From NCBI GenBank assembly GCA_022570795.1, contig JAKUDP010000023.1, positions 248,001 through 312,000 on the forward strand: 64,000 bases of DNA, written 5' to 3'. The stretch comes from Sphaerulina vaccinii (Eukaryota; Ascomycota; Dothideomycetes; Mycosphaerellales; Mycosphaerellaceae). The position numbers were made by a program, and so were the translations under genes. The notes below the pieces were generated by a model. It was not told the DNA's origin and searched no databases. It saw only the letters and a list, made by a program, of their open reading frames with translations. Below are positions 31,312 to 41,888 of the stretch, one piece after another; position 1 is the first letter of the stretch; the number at the start of each line of letters is the position of its first letter.

Positions 31312-32420
31312 GCGTGGAAATCATCTCTGAGATCGTGCGCCTTGTCGTTGACTGTACTGGCATCTCGAGGAGTGGCTTGGCTGGTATGCGGAGTTATGGG
31401 AAATCAAACCTGCGTGGAACGCATCTCTGATATCGTATGCCGTTTCGTTGAGTGTACTGGTATCGCGTGAAGTGGCTTGGCTACTATACGGAGTCATGGG
31501 AAGTCTGCGTGGAGACCATCTCTGATATCGGTGAATCTGGCGGTGGTGTCTGTCATTTTAACGTCGTTATCGCGACGGCGCGGAGCGCGCGATTTCTTCT
31601 CCGGGCGCGTCATCTCGTTGTGTCGTTGGTATGAAGCTGATGTCGTGAGCTCGTTGCTTTCCAACATAATCAACCTTCGTGATCTTACTGGTGTCGCGTC
31701 GCGTGAAGTGGCTGGGCTGGTCTGCGGAGTTATGAGACTTCAATCGTGCGTGGAACGCATCTCTGATATCGTATGCCGTTTCGTTGACTGTGCTGGTATC
31801 GCGTGAAGTGGCTTGGCTAGTATGCGGAGTCATGGGACATCGATCGTGCGTGGAACCCATCTCTGACATCGTATGGCTTTCCGTTGACTGTGTCGGTAGT
31901 GCTTGAAGCGGGTTGGTCAGTCTACGCTAAGGCGGAGATGCCAGACCCATTGGAGCGCATCTCTGATATCGTATGGCTTTTCGTTGACTTTGCCGGTATT
32001 GCTTGAAGTGGGTTGGTCGGTATACGCCAACGCGGAGATGTCAGTCCCATTGGAGCGCATCTCTGATATCGTATGGCTTTTCGTTGACTGTATCGGTATT
32101 GCTTGAAGCGACTTGGTTGGTATACACTAACGCGGAGATATCGATCCGATCGGAAATCATCTCTGATATCATACAGCTTTTCGCTGACTGTATCGGTACT
32201 GCTTGAAGTCACTTGGTCGGTATACACCAGCGCGGAGGCGCCAATTTCATCGAAAAGCGCATCTCTGGCATCGCATGGCTTGTCGTCGACTGTACTGGTA
32301 CTGCTTGAAGTGGCCTGGTCGGTATACGCTTACGCGGAGATGCCAGTCCGATCGAGGACATCTCTGATATCATATGTTTGTTCGTTCACTTTATCAGCGT
32401 TGCTTGGATTGGCTTAGCTG
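31312..32420. repeat. ~100-bp tandem repeat array
   Basis: The word CATCTCTGA (or one-base variants) recurs at 31322, 31422, 31517, 31758, 31858, 31958, 32058, 32158, 32260 and 32359, spacing 95-102 bp apart from one interruption. Each unit includes a TCGTTGACTGTACTGGTATC-like word, a GCTTGAAGTGGCTTGG-like word and a GTATACGCTAACGCGGAGAT-like word. Period 100 is not a multiple of three and stops occur in every frame within units, so it is not coding. The 31545-31715 interruption is a third inverted MEX67-like copy plus the shared border word. Confidence 0.9.
31545..31660 (-). repeat. Inverted degenerate copy 3 of the MEX67 5' end, inside the 100-bp array
   Basis: On the minus strand it contains GAGCTCACGACATCAGCTTC (MEX67 has GAGCTCACGACGCCAGCTTC), then GATGACGCGCCCGGAGAAG, CGCGCGCTCCGCGCCGTCGC and GTTAAAATGACAGACACCAC. 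This is the closest of the three copies. Confidence 0.75.
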
Positions 32421-32764
32421 TCCGTTAGTGGAGAACGAGATCATGAAAACACTGGTTGATGGGTCAATGTTGGCAGCTGACTAGAGTCACAAGTAGCAGT
32501 GAGTCAATGAGTGAATAAATGTCACGGTAGAGCCAGGTGTATAAGAGAGTGAGGACAGTGCTCACTGCTTGGCGGGAGCATAAAAGAAGTTGTCGAACTT
32601 CACTTCGGACTTCCTTCTTTCTTCAACATTTGCTTACGTCATCGAGTCTTGGCATCTGCTTACGTCATCAGGTTTTTCGGCCCGCTTCCGCAGATCTCGA
32701 ACTTCTGAGCTCACGACGCCAGCTTCAAACCAATTTCACAACAACACCGACATTTCAGAGAAGG

Positions 32765-34582
32765 ATGACGCGACCCGACACCAAACCGCGAGCGCCACGT
32801 CGCCGTCGCGGCGGCGACGGCGACGTCAAAATGACCGACACCACCGCCAGAATCGCCAAACAGGCTCCCACGGGCCCTCGAAACCCCAAGGCAGCACCAC
32901 GCGGCCTCATTTCCTTGACAATCACCGGCTGGAAGGCCAGCAAGGCGGCAAACAACGCCGACGGCGGCTTCAAGTCGCTGATTCAGTGGCTCGAGAAGAA
33001 GGCATCTATGAGACTGGGCAGAAGGGACACACGAATCAAGAAGTCGAGACAAGACGCCGACGCAGTAGTCATCAGCGTGCCCTCAGTCGACGCGACAGCA
33101 TACGAGCGCATGAATGGCTACGACTGGGCGGGCGCCAAGTTGACCATCAAGCGCGTGGGAGGCGCAAGCAAGGAAGGGAACAGCGCACCAAGCAGCGGCG
33201 CAGAGGAGACAAAGGCTATGCTACGTGGCGTACTGGAGAGACGATGGTCACCCGATACCAAGTTCCTGGACCTCTCAGCACTCGGCGCTGATGCAGAACT
33301 ACAAGCGACTGGCATATTTGGCACGACATCGACGACACAGAAGTTCTTCCCTGCTCTAATGAAGGTACTCGAGCTCTCCTTCAACTCGAAACAAGAGCGC
33401 GACGAAGCGATTGAAGGCGTCTCTCTGGCCAGCAATGATCTCGAAGATCTAAAGGTCGTATCGACATTGGCTCTGACCTTGCCAAACCTGATCAATCTCG
33501 ACATCTCATACAACAAGTTCGCCACACTAGCCTCCCTCGAGCCATGGCGACGCAGGTTTCCCAAGCTACAGCATCTAATCGTCACCGGCAACCCGATCGA
33601 GCAGAATCAAGAGGAACCAAACGCCGCGGCCGAGATCATCAGCTGGTTCAAGAACCTGCGCATTCTCAACACGACCGAAGTACGGTCAGAAGAGGACCTC
33701 AAGAACCAAAACAACGTCGCCAATCTGCCCTTCCAGCCTCGCCCTCCACAATTTCAAGACGACAATGGTATCGTGGAAGGCTTCATCCGCAACTGGTTCG
33801 TGGGCTTCGACACTGATCGACCAGCCCTAGCTCGGATGTACTACGATGAGCACTCCGAGTTCTCCTTCGCACTCAACACACAAGCACCAAGAGATCCGCT
33901 GGATACTGGCAAGCCTCAAGCACAAGAATGGGCATCCTACATCCACGGAAGTCGGAATCTCAAGAAGCTTTCACAATTACCAGCTCGCCAGAAGCGTGTG
34001 GCTCGAGGTACTCAGGCCGTGGTCGACATGTTCACAGGACTTCCAAAGACGAAGCATCCTGGTCTCACCACAGAGCCGCAGAAATGGCTCATTGAGTCAC
34101 ATACAAACATCGGCACCCCAGACCCAATCAACAACACGCCTGGAGGAGTCGACGGATTCTTCGTGTCGATTCACGGCGAATTCACAGAGCCTGAAACAGG
34201 CAAGATACGTAGCTGCGACCACGCCATCTACATTGGTCCAGGTGGCTCGACAGGCGTACGTGTACACAGTCACACGGTCACAATCCGCGCATACGGAGGC
34301 ACACAGGCATTTCAAGCCACTGCCGGCGCACAAACACCACCCATGCCACCTACAGATGGCGCCACAAACGATGGTCTGCCACAGCTACCAGCACATATCA
34401 CCATCGAGCTGGCTGAGCAAATGTGCGCAGAGCTGACGAAGCGAACTGGCTTAACTCTTGGACTGTCACATCAGTGCTTGGAGACTGCCAATTGGGACTT
34501 CGATGCTGCATTGGTGGTATTCCAGAACCACAAGGCAAATTTGCCGCCCGCTTCATTCATTGGCGGGGTGCCATTGATGTGA
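32765..34582 (+). CDS. MEX67: mRNA export factor Mex67 (NXF family)
   Basis: Single exon, 605 aa. The start is the ATG of MTRPDTKPRAPRRRRGGDGD; the frame is open a further 76 codons upstream, but that part is leader-like and the same ATG is conserved in the inverted copies upstream. Order: Arg-rich RNA-binding N-terminus; RRM-like fold from about residue 56 (PRGLISLTITGW); leucine-rich repeats (KVLELSFNS, LPNLINLDISYNKF, FPKLQHLIVTGNPI, about 205-300); an NTF2-like domain beginning IVEGFIRNWFVGFDTDRPAL (about 335-520); and a C-terminal TAP-C/UBA-like module (ELTKRTGLTLGLSHQCLETA ... WDFDAALVVF). Mex67 partners Mtr2, binds mRNPs through Yra1-type adaptors and contacts FG nucleoporins during export. 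Length and domain order match fungal orthologues. The upstream 2 kb is full of sequence related to this 5' end. Confidence 0.96.
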   Translation: MTRPDTKPRAPRRRRGGDGDVKMTDTTARIAKQAPTGPRNPKAAPRGLISLTITGWKASKAANNADGGFKSLIQWLEKKASMRLGRRDTRIKKSRQDADAVVISVPSVDATAYERMNGYDWAGAKLTIKRVGGASKEGNSAPSSGAEETKAMLRGVLERRWSPDTKFLDLSALGADAELQATGIFGTTSTTQKFFPALMKVLELSFNSKQERDEAIEGVSLASNDLEDLKVVSTLALTLPNLINLDISYNKFATLASLEPWRRRFPKLQHLIVTGNPIEQNQEEPNAAAEIISWFKNLRILNTTEVRSEEDLKNQNNVANLPFQPRPPQFQDDNGIVEGFIRNWFVGFDTDRPALARMYYDEHSEFSFALNTQAPRDPLDTGKPQAQEWASYIHGSRNLKKLSQLPARQKRVARGTQAVVDMFTGLPKTKHPGLTTEPQKWLIESHTNIGTPDPINNTPGGVDGFFVSIHGEFTEPETGKIRSCDHAIYIGPGGSTGVRVHSHTVTIRAYGGTQAFQATAGAQTPPMPPTDGATNDGLPQLPAHITIELAEQMCAELTKRTGLTLGLSHQCLETANWDFDAALVVFQNHKANLPPASFIGGVPLM

Positions 34583-36096
34583 AGCATCAGAGCACGATGA
34601 AGGAGGACAGAACAGCATGCTGAAGCTTGATACCAAGCCAGCTGCAACAGAAACGAGGAATGACACTCTTTGCATTCGGAGAGCTTTGAACATTAGCGAG
34701 GAGTTTCTGGGATTTTGATTGAGAAAGCGCGGAGTTATTGAGAAAAGTCCATCATTTGGGACGAGAGAAGGAACGATCAAGTCCATCATCAGGGACGGCT
34801 GAGGAACGATCACTAAAGTCCATCATCAGGGACGGCTGAGGAACTGAGGAACGATCATGGTCCATCATCAGGGACGGCTGAGGAACGATCACTGGAACAG
34901 ACTCAAGCGCCCCAAAAGAAGGGAAAGGCTGAGCTAGATTAGACATGCTGAACCTTAGTACCAAGGCAGCTCAAACTTTTGATCATGCCGCGAAAGGCTG
35001 GTCACAAACACCACAAAGTTCATGTTTCACTTCCACTTTTTCAATGTTTTAGAGAGTGACTTACTGCTGACCAAATGAACAGACTTCTGCCTCTCACACA
35101 AGACTCCAAGGCGATCCAGATCGCGATGCCAGAAATATGCGATGGAATGGTAACCATTCTCCACCAACAGCTCCAGTACCATCGTAGACAGTCCAGTAGA
35201 GTCATATGAAACTTCCAAGCTCACTTCTACGACAACACAGACCTCCAAGCTCACTTCCACGACTCCAAGGCGACCACACCAAGATCTCCAGGCTCACTTC
35301 CTCAGCAGTTCCAAGTGCGTTATCTATGCCACGCAAAGCAGCCTCGACGTACGAGCAACGTTGATACTCGCAACGGAGAGGTTGTAGGAATCGGGAATCA
35401 GGCCTTCGTGTCTGATATCTCTCTCGATTGTACAGCGTCTTCGCGCATCGGGGTTGGACGCACTAGCTGGCTTCTCTCTGAGCCCAGGCTTGCAGCCGAT
35501 GACAGCTACAGAGATGAACAGGTTGGCATGGTGTATAGTGGCCGCTGGAGATCAGTATTCAACTCCAATGCTCGAAGACGCTGTAGCATTGTAGCCACCG
35601 CCAAGACACTGAGCTTAGGGTTGCCCGAAACTCCAGGGACGCCGACAACATGCTCAAACTTCTATCGATCAAGATCAGACTCTGTACAGCATGCTTGAAG
35701 TATGTTTTCACAATATCTGGCAAGTTATAGTTGGATCGGTCGTATTTTGCGTGCTGTAGCTCAAAAAAGTCGAATTAACGACATTTTGAAAAAGTTCGTT
35801 GTTTGGGATTGTGACTATGCACTCGTAACAGTCAATGATCATCTTTTGAGGTGCGAATAGCCAAAGAGCAAAGACGACAAGTCCTTCGAACTTCTCGTAT
35901 GTGAAACAATGTTTCACAACGCAAATGGTTGGCGATACACTAACGGATGTACACCGGGAGACGATTCGCTTGGCAATAGGCGAATATAAACGAAACCTTC
36001 AGGCATAACCTGGGAAAGCAACAACAGCATATGACAGTGATTGAGACGTGAAGAAAGAGGTAGGAGGTGCGCAAGTCTCGATTGGTGTGTGGCTAT
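34583..36096. other. Intergenic, with a ~36-bp tandem array
   Basis: Beyond the array at 34748-34892, a looser repeat of CCAAGCTCACTTC-type words lies at 35215-35300. No gene is supported. Confidence 0.6.
34748..34892. repeat. Tandem array, four units of ~35-42 bp
   Basis: Units begin TCCATCATCAGGGACGGCTG (first unit diverged: TCCATCATTTGGGACGAGAG) and continue AGGAACGATCA plus a variable spacer. The third unit has an internal GAGGAACT duplication. Confidence 0.9.
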
Positions 36097-38322
36097 CTAG
36101 ACCAGAACCTCGATCCCATGCATAGACCTTCCATTCCGCCAACGCGAACTGTCAGCTTTTGCGACTACAGGTGTGTATGATCTGCTTTGAGGTTGTCGTT
36201 CGAAAGTGAGCAGTCCTCCGACGGTCTTGTCGGCATTGGCGATGGCGAGTTCGGCTCCGCCGTCCAGTAACGCTACTCCAGCGATGGAGCCGAAGAAGCG
36301 GATCTCTTGCTTGTCGTCGAAGTTTGGTCCATCGTATACGGTGACAACGTCCTCATTCTCAGCAGCTACCAGGGCGCCGGTGTCTGTGAAGTTGAGTGAT
36401 CGAGCACAGGACATGACACTTTCGAAAGTCCGCAATGGTTGCTTCCAGTTCCGGGCGTCCCAGATTTCCACGCAGCCGTCTTGTGCAGCGGTGGCTACAT
36501 GGCGACCATTTGGTGACCAGGCACATCCAAAAGCGTAATCTGTGTGCTCCTTGAGCGTTACCAACGGGACTCCGCGCTCGGCGTCAGTGACTATAGTGTC
36601 CGTGCTGTCGCCAACCAAGACACGCAGACGGCCATCGGCGGAAGTGGCGGAGCAATTGACAGCATTGTCGTAAGTGAATGTGTCCGTGAACTGAAGGTTA
36701 TGCAGGTCCATGAGGCGCACTTGGTGATCATTCGAGCAGAAAGCTGCGCGGAGTAGCCCAGATCGTCGGTCCTGGTAGTTATTGACGTGGGTCACAAGAC
36801 CGTTGTAGGCGTGGGTGACAAAGCCTTCGGAAGGTCTTTGCTGATCAAGGTCGACATTGATGACTGCGTACTCGCCATAGAAGCCACCTGCAATCACGAC
36901 GTTGTCACTTCGATAGCCGGGTGCGGATGACCTTGGATTAGCCGACAGGCAGGTGACTCGAAAGCCTGCGGCAGTGTTCGACGGCTTATTGAGGTTCATG
37001 ACAGTCGCTTGGAAGGTGGGATCAGACAGAGATGCGCGCATAACTTTGTTGACAGTCGTCCCGTAGAAGATGTTATTGCGATCAGTTGCCGCAAGCACGT
37101 TACGCAGTTGGTAGTGCTCAAAGCTTGCCCTATGTTTGGGCACAAATGCCCGGAATCGGTAGTGTCGTTCAGAGTTGGCTCTGATGCTTGGTGGGCTGGA
37201 TGGTTGTGATGAACGTGAATAGCCAGATCCTGCGCTAGATGGATGTAGCATACTGCGAGCAACAGAGGCTGCGGATCGAGAGGGACCTATCATTTGCCAC
37301 CTCATGCCCTGCATGTCCACCGAACCAGACTTGACTTGGTCTCTGGTGACCTGTTCAGGTGTTCGCGCGAGCCGGATTGAAGGTTGTATTCCAGGCTCGA
37401 ATGGAGGTAGTCGTTTGTTGGCTAACGAGTGTAGTCGCCAGACGTCCATGAACTCCGCCACGTCATAATGTCTTCTGGGATCGTCCACCGCAAGGGCATC
37501 CTCATCGATGTCCATGGCATGCGCGTGCTCAATGTCAGTGACCAAACGAGCGGCTTCGAGCTCGCGCGCTGTGGGCAGGTGCATTGAATGCAATGTGGGG
37601 GATGCTGTCAGCTGTGGAACTGGATGCGCAGAAACCGCAGGAGTTGGTTCTGAACTTCCATTCCTCTCTGACAAGGAAGTGATGTGAAGTAAATCGGATG
37701 ATACAGCTTGATTGTTGAGCTGCGACGCCTCACGAGAAGTCCCTCCACCTAGGGCAAATCTCGTCCTCCGAGCATCCTCCTCAGAGTCGGTCTCTCTGCT
37801 CTGCGGCCTAATATGACTCCATCGTCGAGGTCTCCCGATCGTGGTGCTGGGTATCGTAGATAGTATGGATGGCTCATGCGTCGTTTCCACATGGTCAATG
37901 ATGTCGTGTTGGGTATCTCGGTCGTGAAAGATGTGCATTGGTACATCTGGAAGATATATATCGTAAGGTTCATTCGTCATATCACATGGTGGCGGCAGCG
38001 GTACACCTCCAGCTTCCTCATGTTCATCATGGTCGTCCAAGTCGTCCATGTCGTGGTCATGTTGCAGATCAAGATGCAAAGGGGTATCTCTCGTAGATGC
38101 ATGAACGCTGTACAAGTTGGGCCTGGGAAGAAATATGGATGATGTATTGCTAGGACAAAAAGTAGGCCCTGCGCAATGAGCCACACACGCTCTCTGGTCA
38201 AACATCTCAGCGTTTGCGGCTCGACGCTTTCTGATGATCTTTGGCGTTCTTCGTGCAGATGGTCGATATCTGGGAACAGTCGTGGGTTTCCGCGGGCTAG
38301 TAAAGTAGAAAATGTCCGCCAT
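36097..38322 (-). CDS. WD40-repeat protein (similar to S. pombe C2A9.03 type)
   Basis: Single exon, 741 aa, start at MADIFYFTSPRKP. The first about 370 residues are low complexity: Arg/Ser-rich, an Asp/His/Glu run (DLDDHDEHEE), and many Ser/Thr/Pro. The C-terminal half is a WD40 beta-propeller: RYRAFVP-like linker, HYQLRNVLAATDRNNIFY, VVIAGGFYGEYAVINV, RAAFCSNDHQVRLMDL, then the clearest repeat HTDYAFGCAWSPNGRHVATAAQDGCVEIWDARNW with the canonical WD, and VVTVYDG. Such proteins are uncharacterised propeller scaffolds conserved across fungi. No enzymatic motif. The open frame extends upstream of this ATG to 38589, but that part is compositionally unlike the protein, so the internal start was preferred. 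Confidence 0.88.
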   Translation of the reverse strand: MADIFYFTSPRKPTTVPRYRPSARRTPKIIRKRRAANAEMFDQRACVAHCAGPTFCPSNTSSIFLPRPNLYSVHASTRDTPLHLDLQHDHDMDDLDDHDEHEEAGGVPLPPPCDMTNEPYDIYLPDVPMHIFHDRDTQHDIIDHVETTHEPSILSTIPSTTIGRPRRWSHIRPQSRETDSEEDARRTRFALGGGTSREASQLNNQAVSSDLLHITSLSERNGSSEPTPAVSAHPVPQLTASPTLHSMHLPTARELEAARLVTDIEHAHAMDIDEDALAVDDPRRHYDVAEFMDVWRLHSLANKRLPPFEPGIQPSIRLARTPEQVTRDQVKSGSVDMQGMRWQMIGPSRSAASVARSMLHPSSAGSGYSRSSQPSSPPSIRANSERHYRFRAFVPKHRASFEHYQLRNVLAATDRNNIFYGTTVNKVMRASLSDPTFQATVMNLNKPSNTAAGFRVTCLSANPRSSAPGYRSDNVVIAGGFYGEYAVINVDLDQQRPSEGFVTHAYNGLVTHVNNYQDRRSGLLRAAFCSNDHQVRLMDLHNLQFTDTFTYDNAVNCSATSADGRLRVLVGDSTDTIVTDAERGVPLVTLKEHTDYAFGCAWSPNGRHVATAAQDGCVEIWDARNWKQPLRTFESVMSCARSLNFTDTGALVAAENEDVVTVYDGPNFDDKQEIRFFGSIAGVALLDGGAELAIANADKTVGGLLTFERQPQSRSYTPVVAKADSSRWRNGRSMHGIEVLV

Positions 38323-41300
38323 AGTAGATGTCAATGGTATGATCAGTGTTCGTCTGGCGGAGCCGAATGTTGGGCCGACACCTGCAATAGCGATCTGGCA
38401 TCCACGGCACAGGAAGCGCAGAATGATCTTCAATATTGCTTTGCGATTTCTCGCCCGGCGACAGATCAAATGTCGCTGTGAAGTGCTGACCTGAGGGGTA
38501 CTGTCCAGGCCCGGCGGATACGTGCAGACTGCAAGCCGGGCAGGTTGCAAGACGGCGTGGCGACCAGAGCCGATCACGTTTGGAGACAATCACGAAAGAT
38601 CCCGCAAAAGCATTGTTCGTCCGATCCAGCACCGTCACAGAGGATACCAAAGAGTGGTGGCGAGAGCTGCGGGGTCGAGTTGTTCCTGCGTAGAAGCAAG
38701 TTGGAAGCTGTTATAGGATCGCCGGGAGCCGTCCTGCGCTAGGAAAAGGTCATGTCCTCAATGCTACAGGGGGGGTAGCAGCATGGCCGAAAGCGGGGCG
38801 GAATCAATAGTCAACGAGGACGGTGAGGCGAGAGCGCATCTAGTACTTGTGCAGATCAGGGGAGTAGGTCATGCGGTCGCCAGCGACGTGCAGTCCGTGG
38901 GATGAAGGAATCTGATGGTATGCGTCACAGTCGTTTGGCGCGGGTCGTCTTCTTCCTCTGTTCTTGTTTTTCGCTCCCAGCGGCGAGGCACAGTAGACCC
39001 TAGCAGACTGACAGGTGCATGCGACGGAACAGATCCCAGGCGCAGGTCTGCTGATGGGACTGTGTGCAACGAATGATGTTGATCTCGCAAGGCAAATGGA
39101 TGGCGAGGTTGAGATGATGATGCCGAACAAAACAAGATGCGGGACAAACTCTCGCTTGGCAACGGCAAGAGCGAATGTCTGTCCCCCTTCCTTCAAGGTT
39201 CCCTGCACAGCACACTCCTCCAACCACGCGACAAAAGTGACACGCGGATATGGAGAGTGACTATCACCGCCGCGGCAGACGAGCAGACAAGCGCGGAGCG
39301 AGGCGACGGGCTGATTGTCCCCGTCCAGCCAGCCATCTTACAGCAGACAGACGACATCTCCTCAGCGGAGGAACAGTGCGCTCCTCTTTTCGACAGCCAC
39401 TGCATCTCGTCCCTGTCAGCTCACGGCGATGAATAGAGCGCTTTGGGTGGCCTGCAGATGTCACATTCCATCCCCATGCGAGTCCATGCGAATCCTTCAT
39501 GCTAGCTCATGCAGCAGCGTGTACGCAGCCAATTGTTGATCCGCCTCGAGCCCGAGGCGGATTGTTTGCGGACAATGCAGCGGTTCTGGCACTTGTTGCA
39601 CTACTGACAGCAGACGCAGTATCCAACCACATCTCTGCATGAGCGACATTGCCTATCTTTCCGTAGCACAAAGTACAGTCCAGCACTATAGTCGAGGCGG
39701 CAAAGAAACATCTCTATCTACGATATGCATGCGACCTCATGTCTGATCATGAGACAGAGCTCGTGTCCACGACACTTTCCAGCAGGAACTTGACTTCTTT
39801 CAGCCTCCTGCTGTGTTCCTTATCAGCGTGGAAGGCAGAGACCTGCGCGAGGACGAAGAAAGAACTGGCAAAGCACCACAGGCCGTACGCAGCAAGGTCC
39901 CGTCAGTTGTGCCCACTCAAGACGCGAGCAGTTGCACTAGCCAGGACTGCCATGTGCTTGTGCAACCTGTGAGGCGCTAAGAATGGCCTCTTTTCGCCTC
40001 TGGCTTGCCCCATACAGTTCGGCGCCTGTGAACAATATCAAAGACACGGCCACTGCACTTCACGTTTCCCCAGCTCTGATCATACTCGATGCAAACGCCC
40101 GAGCTCGCGATGCCTGCTCATAAGTCACGACACGCGAGATGCCTACTCGCCAAAGACGATCCGGAATCAGCTCTCGTGGCACACTACCAACCAGATGCGG
40201 TTCAACTTGCAGAAGAAAGGTCTCAGAACAGCGGCCTGGCAAGATGCCTTGTCACGTCTCAACAAGCGAAAGATTATCACGAGCTTCGTGACACAGTGCT
40301 CCATTGTATCCTTGCAAGACGGCTCGAGTGCCGAGCATGTTAGCGGTGAGTGTGAAGACAGTCGCACGAAAGGCTGATGTGTCACGAGAGATGCAAAAGT
40401 TCCTCTTCGGCACTCACGAAACCTTGGCAGGACTCGGCAATGACCTCGCGTGCGAGCTGAATACACTGCGCGACGGCAAATCAAGAAGTCTCCCGCGTGG
40501 AGTTGACAGGCGGTGATACCGCTCGAGGACCCGACCAAGGCGGCTGGCGACAGTTGACTTCGCGTCGCATGCGCAGCAGACGTGTCACATGAGGTGTATC
40601 GCATTCCTCAGACACGTTCAATAATCTCCCTCCGTGGAGTCTCGACCGCTGCTATCCAGCTTCGCTCGGAGCTGCACAGATCGCGGATATCGGCAGAGGC
40701 ACTCGACATGATGCTACCCTCACGTTCTGACCTCGTCTCTAGACTAACCTTGCTGTTTCGTAGCAGACCAGGGCCTGCTTCGAGCAGCGTGGTCGATGAA
40801 GTCCAAACAGGAGCAATCCAATGGCCACTTCTCGCTGGCCTGAAGACAACTTGACTGCGACAACTGTTCTGTTGTAGCATACCCATACCATAACGTTCGT
40901 CGCAGATTGGTAAGGCGAACCGACGTTGTCTTCGCGACTCATGTATTTGACGTGTGTGTATGTATACCTTTGGAGTAGAGTTGCTGCTGCGTTATGATCT
41001 CGCTATCCCCAAGGAGCAGACTCCTTCGCAAAGAGCAAAAGAGCAAAAACAATCAACCTTGACTCGTAGTCCTGTCGCAGGAGCCACTTCCAGCCCAGGT
41101 CAGCAGGGCCTAGGCAGTTGTGAGACTCGAAGACTTGACGCGGTATCATTCACTAATGACAACTTACGCCTCGGCCAACGCTGGTTGTTGAGTAACATAA
41201 TGTGTTACTGTTTCATGTAAGTCAATGTCGAGCGTGGCTACGTCGAAAGGTAGGTGATGAATCGAGTATAGGTTCTCTGCTCAGACACATGTGACAGAAG

Positions 41301-41888
41301 ATACGCCGTTCGCAGCAATGACTGGTCCACTGACGCCACTCGCAACCCAAGATGGCCTCGCACTACCAACTACAAGCATTATGAAGTACCGCACCCTACT
41401 GGTGGCTTCTCTCTTACCACTGCATATCGCAGCAAGATCCCCAGCATGTATCTCGTTGGTACCAAGCGCAGGTCTGCCCAATGGTGTGCAGTCTACGACT
41501 GTCAAGTATCTCGATGCAGCAGAAGGGCCACGACCGAATGATAATCTGACGTTCAATGGTCTGCAATGCAGTTTGGAAAGAGCAGGAAAAGACGAGGGTG
41601 AAGGATAATAGCACTGTCGGTTAGTTTCAAGGGAACGAGTGCAGTGCTCACAGAACTTTCGTAGAAGTCAGCAGTGCCGATTGTTCAGCATTGTGCCAGC
41701 CTTACGATTGAGCACTCAGAATGACGAATCCCAGCTAGTTCGTCACACTCAATTGATCTAACTCTGGCTGGTGTAATCCATATGAAAGAGCGGAGAGACA
41801 TGGAGGATAAGATGTGGATCATGATTAAGCTTTATAGTCTGGTGATCTATATCTGTCTCGTGGATGCATCTATTATGCTCCTCCTTCC
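38323..41888. other. 3.5 kb without a supportable gene
   Basis: The longest gene-poor stretch in the window. Frames of 60-145 codons occur on both strands. The most coding-like is plus 40195-40345 with a GTGAGT donor that could join a frame from 40389 to 40516 through a 43-nt intron, but no domain or start evidence supports it. A perfect 10-bp hairpin is at 39538-39564. G+C is unremarkable. Confidence 0.5.
39540..39563. other. Perfect 10-bp inverted repeat (hairpin)
   Basis: ATCCGCCTCG and CGAGGCGGAT are separated by four bases, AGCC. It is not followed by a T-run. It could be a symmetrical protein-binding site or chance; isolated in a gene-poor stretch. Confidence 0.6.

Noticed and set aside
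31312..32420. Short frames within the 100-bp array as repeat-protein genes
   Set aside because: The 100-bp period is not divisible by three, so the phase changes every unit; stops recur regularly.
31137..32420. RIP (repeat-induced point mutation) as the cause of divergence in the repeats
   Set aside because: Copies stay GC-rich and differences are not dominated by C-to-T or G-to-A changes as far as can be judged by eye.
40089..40854. Possible multi-exon gene with a 43-nt intron
   Set aside because: Several phases look equally smooth; no start context, domain or repeatable splice pattern. Kept only as a note in the interval entry.
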